This document shows, piece after piece, positions 7,772 to 10,518 of a stretch of 10,518 nt of DNA (position 1 is its first letter; the number at the start of each line of letters is the position of its first letter). Where the stretch lies: positions 1 through 10,518 of the forward strand of contig DZCR01000115.1 in the NCBI GenBank assembly GCA_022736495.1, written 5' to 3'. The notes below the pieces were generated by a model, which saw nothing but the letters and a program-made list of their open reading frames with translations, ran no database searches and had not been told where the DNA came from. Made by a program: the position numbers and the translations under genes. Source of the stretch: Desulfobacca acetoxidans (lineage in GTDB: Bacteria > Desulfobacterota > Desulfobaccia > Desulfobaccales > 0-14-0-80-60-11).

Positions 7772-8624
7772 AGTGTACTTGAGCGGTGAATCCCGGCCAT
7801 CCCCAGCAATTGCATCGAGCGATTCAGCAATTATCTCAGTGTACTTGAGCGGTGAATCCCGGCCATCCCCAGCGAAAGCATCAGCTTCCCGGTCAGATAG
7901 CAGAGTGTACTTGAGCGGTGAATCCCGGCCATCCCCAGCAACTTACGCAATGGCCAACGGCTGATTGTAGTGTACTTGAGCGGTGAATCCCGGCCATCCC
8001 CAGCCTGCTGTTGAACGACATCATCGTTAGCAAAGTGTACTTGAGCGGTGAATCCCGGCCATCCCCAGCAAGGGGTATGCAGGACTCACTACCGCACAGA
8101 GTGTACTTGAGCGGTGAATCCCGGCCATCCCCAGCCCATTACGCTGCGCATGGAAGTGTAGTGAGAGTGTACTTGAGCGGTGAATCCCGGCCATCCCCAG
8201 CGCGGTCTCTTTCCTCGGACTACTGGTGGGAGTGTACTTGAGCGGTGAATCCCGGCCATCCCCAGCAGGGAACCCTCCTGGGGGATTTACACGACAGTGT
8301 ACTTGAGCGGTGAATCCCGGCCATCCCCAGCGTTAGGGCCACTCTATTGAATGCCGCAGCAAGTGTACTTGAGCGGTGAATCCCGGCCATCCCCAGCGGC
8401 GTGCATACTCACCACCTACGTGGTGAAAGTGTACTTGAGCGGTGAATCCCGGCCATCCCCAGCATGAAGGTTGAGTTATCAACCAATCGAAGTAGTGTAC
8501 TTGAGCGGTGAATCCCGGCCATCCCCAGCGAAGCCGAAGCCGGAGCCGAAGCCGGAGCCAGTGTACTTGAGCGGTGAATCCCGGCCATCCCCAGCACGTT
8601 AATGGGGTGGTGAATGCTGGTCTA

Positions 8625-8754
8625 AGTGTACTTGAGCGGTGAATCCCGGCCATCCCCAGCAGAAATAGTGATGACAGATTGGCCATTGAAGTGTACTTGA
8701 GCGGTGAATCCCGGCCATCCCCAGCAGAAATAGTGATGACAGATTGGCCATTGA
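8625..8754. repeat. Tandem duplication of one repeat-spacer unit (S47 = S48)
   Basis: Units 8625-8689 and 8690-8754 are identical over 65 bp. Their 29-nt spacer is a two-base variant of S31 (7610-7639), so this target is represented three times in the array. Confidence 0.9.
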
Positions 8755-9316
8755 AGTGTACTTGAGCGGTGAATCCCGGCCATCCCCAGCGAGCTGCAAC
8801 CGGTACCGGCCCAGGAGCGCAGTGTACTTGAGCGGTGAATCCCGGCCATCCCCAGCGTAAAGCTGGTAAGTACGGCGATAATCGCGAGTGTACTTGAGCG
8901 GTGAATCCCGGCCATCCCCAGCACGGCTGGCGACCGTTGCAGCCGCATCAAAGTGTACTTGAGCGGTGAATCCCGGCCATCCCCAGCACAATCCTTGCCC
9001 AGGTAAGCGGGACGACTAGTGTACTTGAGCGGTGAATCCCGGCCATCCCCAGCAACTTACGCAATGGCCAGCGGCTGATTGTAGTGTACTTGAGCGGTGA
9101 ATCCCGGCCATCCCCAGCAGCTACCACAACCGACGTAACACTACAGTTAGTGTACTTGAGCGGTGAATCCCGGCCATCCCCAGCTAAATCGGACATGAGG
9201 CCGACTGTACAGGAAGTGTACTTGAGCGGTGAATCCCGGCCATCCCCAGCGGTTTGGCGCATCCCCTGATGGACTGGTGGAGTGTACTTGAGCGGTGAAT
9301 CCCGGCCATCCCCAGC

Positions 9317-9346
9317 AGCGTTGCTGTCGTAGTGCCTGTGATGGCT
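9317..9346. repeat. Spacer S57, opposite-strand overlap with S61/S63
   Basis: The last 21 bases of S57 are the reverse complement of the last 21 bases of S61 (9580-9609) and S63 (9711-9740). The two spacers together rebuild 39 bp of one target, sampled on both strands. Confidence 0.92.
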
Positions 9347-9478
9347 AGTGTACTTGAGCGGTGAATCCCGGCCATCCCCAGCCGTTGATGGAGCAGGCGC
9401 GTGCGATTATGCAGTGTACTTGAGCGGTGAATCCCGGCCATCCCCAGCTCTTCCGGTAGCGCTAAAACTAGACCATGG

Positions 9479-9740
9479 AGTGTACTTGAGCGGTGAATCC
9501 CGGCCATCCCCAGCATCTTGGGTGAAGGCGACACACGATAAGCAGTGTACTTGAGCGGTGAATCCCGGCCATCCCCAGCATCCAGCGTAGCCATCACAGG
9601 CACTACGACAGTGTACTTGAGCGGTGAATCCCGGCCATCCCCAGCATCTTGGGTGAAGGCGACACACGATAAGCAGTGTACTTGAGCGGTGAATCCCGGC
9701 CATCCCCAGCATCCAGCGTAGCCATCACAGGCACTACGAC
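9479..9740. repeat. Tandem duplication of a two-unit block (S60-S61 = S62-S63)
   Basis: The 131-bp block 9479-9609 is repeated exactly at 9610-9740. Both spacers keep their order and lengths (29 and 30 nt), which indicates one segmental duplication by recombination between repeats rather than two new acquisitions. A misassembly could give the same picture. Confidence 0.88.
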
Positions 9741-10518
9741 AGTGTACTTGAGCGGTGAATCCCGGCCATCCCCAGCAAGGGGTATGCAGGACTCACTACC
9801 GCACAGAGTGTACTTGAGCGGTGAATCCCGGCCATCCCCAGCTGCCAGCGTGGAACCCTCTTCCTCGTACGCAGTGTACTTGAGCGGTGAATCCCGGCCA
9901 TCCCCAGCACACGGCACAGGGAGTGCCATACTTGCAAGAGTGTACTTGAGCGGTGAATCCCGGCCATCCCCAGCTGGCAGAGGGCGAGATGCAGGCATGG
10001 CGCGAGTGTACTTGAGCGGTGAATCCCGGCCATCCCCAGCATCCAGTGTGGCCATCACAGGCACTACGAAGTGTACTTGAGCGGTGAATCCCGGCCATCC
10101 CCAGCCTGGAAGATTACAACGCGATGGCGTCCGCTAGTGTACTTGAGCGGTGAATCCCGGCCATCCCCAGCGTTACAGCACCGACGCATACTTTTCTGCG
10201 AAGTGTACTTGAGCGGTGAATCCCGGCCATCCCCAGCAAGACCGTATTGCGAGGCACGAAGCAGCCAAGTGTACTTGAGCGGTGAATCCCGGCCATCCCC
10301 AGCACGTGAGAGCGCATGTGTGGCTGAGGGATCAGTGTACTTGAGCGGTGAATCCCGGCCATCCCCAGCGAAGCCGTCGCCGTAACAGCCGCCGCCATAG
10401 TGTACTTGAGCGGTGAATCCCGGCCATCCCCAGCGCACATTCAAGGACACGGATGGCACTGACTAGTGTACTTGAGCGGTGAATCCCGGCCATCCCCAGC
10501 CTGGAAGATTACAACGCG

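Larger units (their letters stand above)
5602..10518 (-). CRISPR. Type II-C CRISPR array, at least 75 repeats, continuing past the window
   Basis: Seventy-five copies of a 36-bp repeat (plus strand begins AGTGTACTTGAGCGG and ends CCATCCCCAGC), the first at 5602-5637 and the last at 10465-10500. I saw no base change in any copy, including the cas2-proximal one. There are 74 full spacers: 53 of 30 nt and 21 of 29 nt; the sum of unit lengths agrees with the first and last coordinates. A 75th spacer is cut at 10518; its 18 visible bases equal the start of S69 (10106-10135). Orientation is given as minus because only the minus-strand repeat pairs with the tracrRNA in the correct geometry. The leader should lie right of the window. 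Eight full spacers repeat an earlier one (one of these is 1 nt shorter), and there are variant and reverse-complement spacers as well. Confidence 0.98.

Noticed and set aside
9317..9609. Reading the PAM from the overlapping spacers S57 and S61
   Set aside because: The overlap only reveals flanks on the PAM-distal side if the array is read on minus. The two flanks share no clear motif either, so no PAM can be stated.
5574..10459. Dozens of long open frames across the array on both strands, with motifs such as VYLSGESRPSPA or AGDGRDSPLKYT recurring every 22 residues
   Set aside because: The 36-bp repeat lacks stops in several frames and most units are exactly 66 bp (22 codons), so frames persist by arithmetic. 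They are shadows of the CRISPR array, not a repeat protein.
5602..10500. Promoters inside each repeat, as known in Neisseria II-C arrays
   Set aside because: The minus-sense repeat ends in TACACT, a poor -10 without the TGn extension, and no -35 lies at the right distance. Not supported by sequence alone.

Overview
The window holds most of a type II-C CRISPR-Cas9 locus from a bacterium: a tracrRNA gene, cas9, cas1 and cas2 in one operon, and a very large CRISPR array that runs off the right edge. The DNA looks moderately GC-rich. Nothing in it fixes the taxon. The Cas9 size (1113 aa), the absence of csn2 and cas4, and a repeat beginning GCTGGGGA in its transcribed sense recall the Cas9s of environmental II-C bacteria (Acidothermus AceCas9 is the one I recall with a similar repeat start), but this is a loose comparison.

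Layout. 1-102: probable 3' end of an unrecognised + strand gene. 202-699 (-): a small dual-specificity protein phosphatase. 700-884: an intergenic region that holds a complete tracrRNA gene on the minus strand (about 838 to 733), with its own promoter, a full-length anti-repeat, an internal stem-loop and a Rho-independent terminator; the cas9 promoter is divergent and overlaps it. 885-4226 cas9, 4223-5203 cas1 (ATGA overlap) and 5213-5551 cas2 are all on +. 5558-5601: a GC-rich hairpin between cas2 and the array. 5602-10518: 75 repeats of 36 bp, all identical on reading, with 74 complete spacers (53 of 30 nt, 21 of 29 nt) and one cut by the window edge.

How the parts work together. Cas1-Cas2 acquire spacers. 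The array transcript pairs with the tracrRNA anti-repeat, giving a duplex for RNase III and a guide for Cas9, whose RuvC and HNH catalytic residues are all present. The anti-repeat fits the repeat only if the array is read on the minus strand, towards the cas genes. The leader and newest spacers should therefore lie to the right of the window, and the cas and array transcripts converge on the 5558-5601 hairpin.

The most informative part is the spacer content. There are exact duplicates, both tandem and dispersed; spacers that differ only by substitutions that are synonymous in one shared reading frame; one pair that are exact reverse complements; and one pair overlapping by 21 nt on opposite strands. 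Same-target spacers of different length share their left end and differ only at the right end. These patterns suggest repeated sampling of the same coding loci from co-circulating related phages or plasmids, and they support the inferred array orientation independently. Spacers are numbered S1 to S75 from left to right; Sn follows repeat n.
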